From assembly GCA_030697175.1 (NCBI GenBank), contig JAUYQR010000010.1, positions 1-64,000 on the forward strand: 64,000 nucleotides of DNA, written 5' to 3'. The DNA comes from Paracoccaceae bacterium. Its GTDB lineage: Bacteria; Pseudomonadota; Alphaproteobacteria; Rhodobacterales; Rhodobacteraceae. The translations under genes and the position numbers were made by a program. The number at the start of each line of letters is the position of its first letter. The stretch's first letter is position 1. The notes under the pieces were generated by a model. It searched no databases, was not told the origin of the DNA, and saw only the letters and a program-made list of their open reading frames with translations. Shown here piece by piece: positions 63,643 to 64,000 of the stretch.

Positions 63643-64000
63643 TCGGCGGCCTGCGGCATCTGGAAATCCCGCGCGGCAAAGGGTGCGTCCCGCCGCACCA
63701 TCACCTGCGCCACCCCCAACTCCCGCGCCGTCTTGTGGCCCTGATAAACCGCGTGGACAACGGCGCCGGGCGCGTTGGCATCCCCGGTCAGATGCAGCCG
63801 CCCCGGCACCGCATCCACCGCCAGCGCGTCGTGCAGCACACTCCCGCCCGCCCGGTAGCCAACGATCACCAAGGACCGCACCGCGATCCGCCGCTCCTCG
63901 CCGCTGAAGATCTGCGCCAGCCGCAATTCCTCGCCGTCAAAGCCGGTCACCACTTCCAGCGTCCGCAGCGCAATGCCCTTGGCCGCGAACGACTGATGCA
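63639..64000 (-). CDS. TMADH-like NADH:flavin oxidoreductase, C-terminal part (runs off the window)
   Basis: About 120 C-terminal residues are visible, running off the right edge without a start. LRTLEVVTGFDGEELRLAQI, SLVIVGYRAGGSVL and LTGDANAPGAVVHAVYQGHK are the NAD(P)/FAD-domain end of the trimethylamine/histamine dehydrogenase-like flavoproteins (old yellow enzyme plus flavin reductase domains). The N-terminal FMN and 4Fe-4S part is outside. Its stop overlaps the MttB start (ATGA), so it is the upstream partner in the operon. Confidence 0.75.
   Translation of the reverse strand, partial: HQSFAAKGIALRTLEVVTGFDGEELRLAQIFSGEERRIAVRSLVIVGYRAGGSVLHDALAVDAVPGRLHLTGDANAPGAVVHAVYQGHKTARELGVAQVMVRRDAPFAARDFQMPQAAE

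Overview
The window is about 64 kb of high-GC chromosomal DNA, most likely from a member of the Rhodobacteraceae (alphaproteobacteria). Four things point that way. The genes dusB(nifR3)-ntrB-ntrC-ntrY-ntrX lie in one uninterrupted run, as in Rhodobacter. A GTTC-N7-GTTC LexA box sits in front of recA. NtrC lacks the sigma-54 contact loop, as is known for Rhodobacter capsulatus. An NDUFA12/MlaD/DUF2155 block lies beside aat and accBC. No organism name can be fixed from sequence alone.

Layout. 1-0.66 kb: the right end of an IS256-type element abutting a beheaded glycosyltransferase. 0.66-8.1 kb: alaS with two small followers, recA with its SOS box, a sulfotransferase-like gene, a SYLF lipoprotein and a beta-hydroxyacid dehydrogenase. 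8.2-12.3 kb: a penicillin-acylase-family hydrolase facing hflX-hfq. 12.4-22.7 kb: TrkH/TrkA potassium uptake and the complete nitrogen-regulation operon dusB-ntrBCYX. 22.9-25.0 kb: ispDF-pgpA-cinA, translationally coupled, ending at a G-rich tandem repeat. 25.2-28.5 kb: PreT/PreA dihydropyrimidine dehydrogenase with a DedA gene between the subunits. 28.7-34.6 kb: accB-accC-aat, then NDUFA12-mlaD-DUF2155 on the other strand, clpX and clpP. 34.8-39.6 kb: an unusual photolyase-like protein lacking the antenna domain, a CDP-alcohol phosphatidyltransferase, a CAP protein, an EnvZ-like kinase and an MBL hydrolase.

39.6-49 kb is accessory. A tRNA-Asn is followed by a lower-GC CoiA-like nuclease gene and a Lon-family gene that has lost its protease domain. 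After these come a YqjD/YqjE-type membrane pair, a VIT1/CCC1 transporter, a DUF1194 protein and a SARP/BTAD-type regulator with TPR repeats.

47-64 kb holds two catabolic modules. Module one: a GntR/FCD regulator, a DapA-family aldolase, a polar amino-acid ABC transporter and a one-chain aconitase-X enzyme. Two similar palindromes (ATAC-N5-GTAT) precede the aldolase and the transporter, suggesting one GntR regulon, perhaps for hydroxyproline-like compounds. Module two is a tightly packed nine-gene run on the minus strand: a TMADH-like flavoprotein (cut by the window edge), an MttB-family methyltransferase without pyrrolysine, a CocE/S15 hydrolase, a five-part dipeptide-type ABC transporter and a TetR regulator. 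It looks like import, cleavage and demethylation of a methylated amine conjugate. I consider these two modules, the photolyase variant and the tRNA-Asn nuclease locus the most interesting parts.
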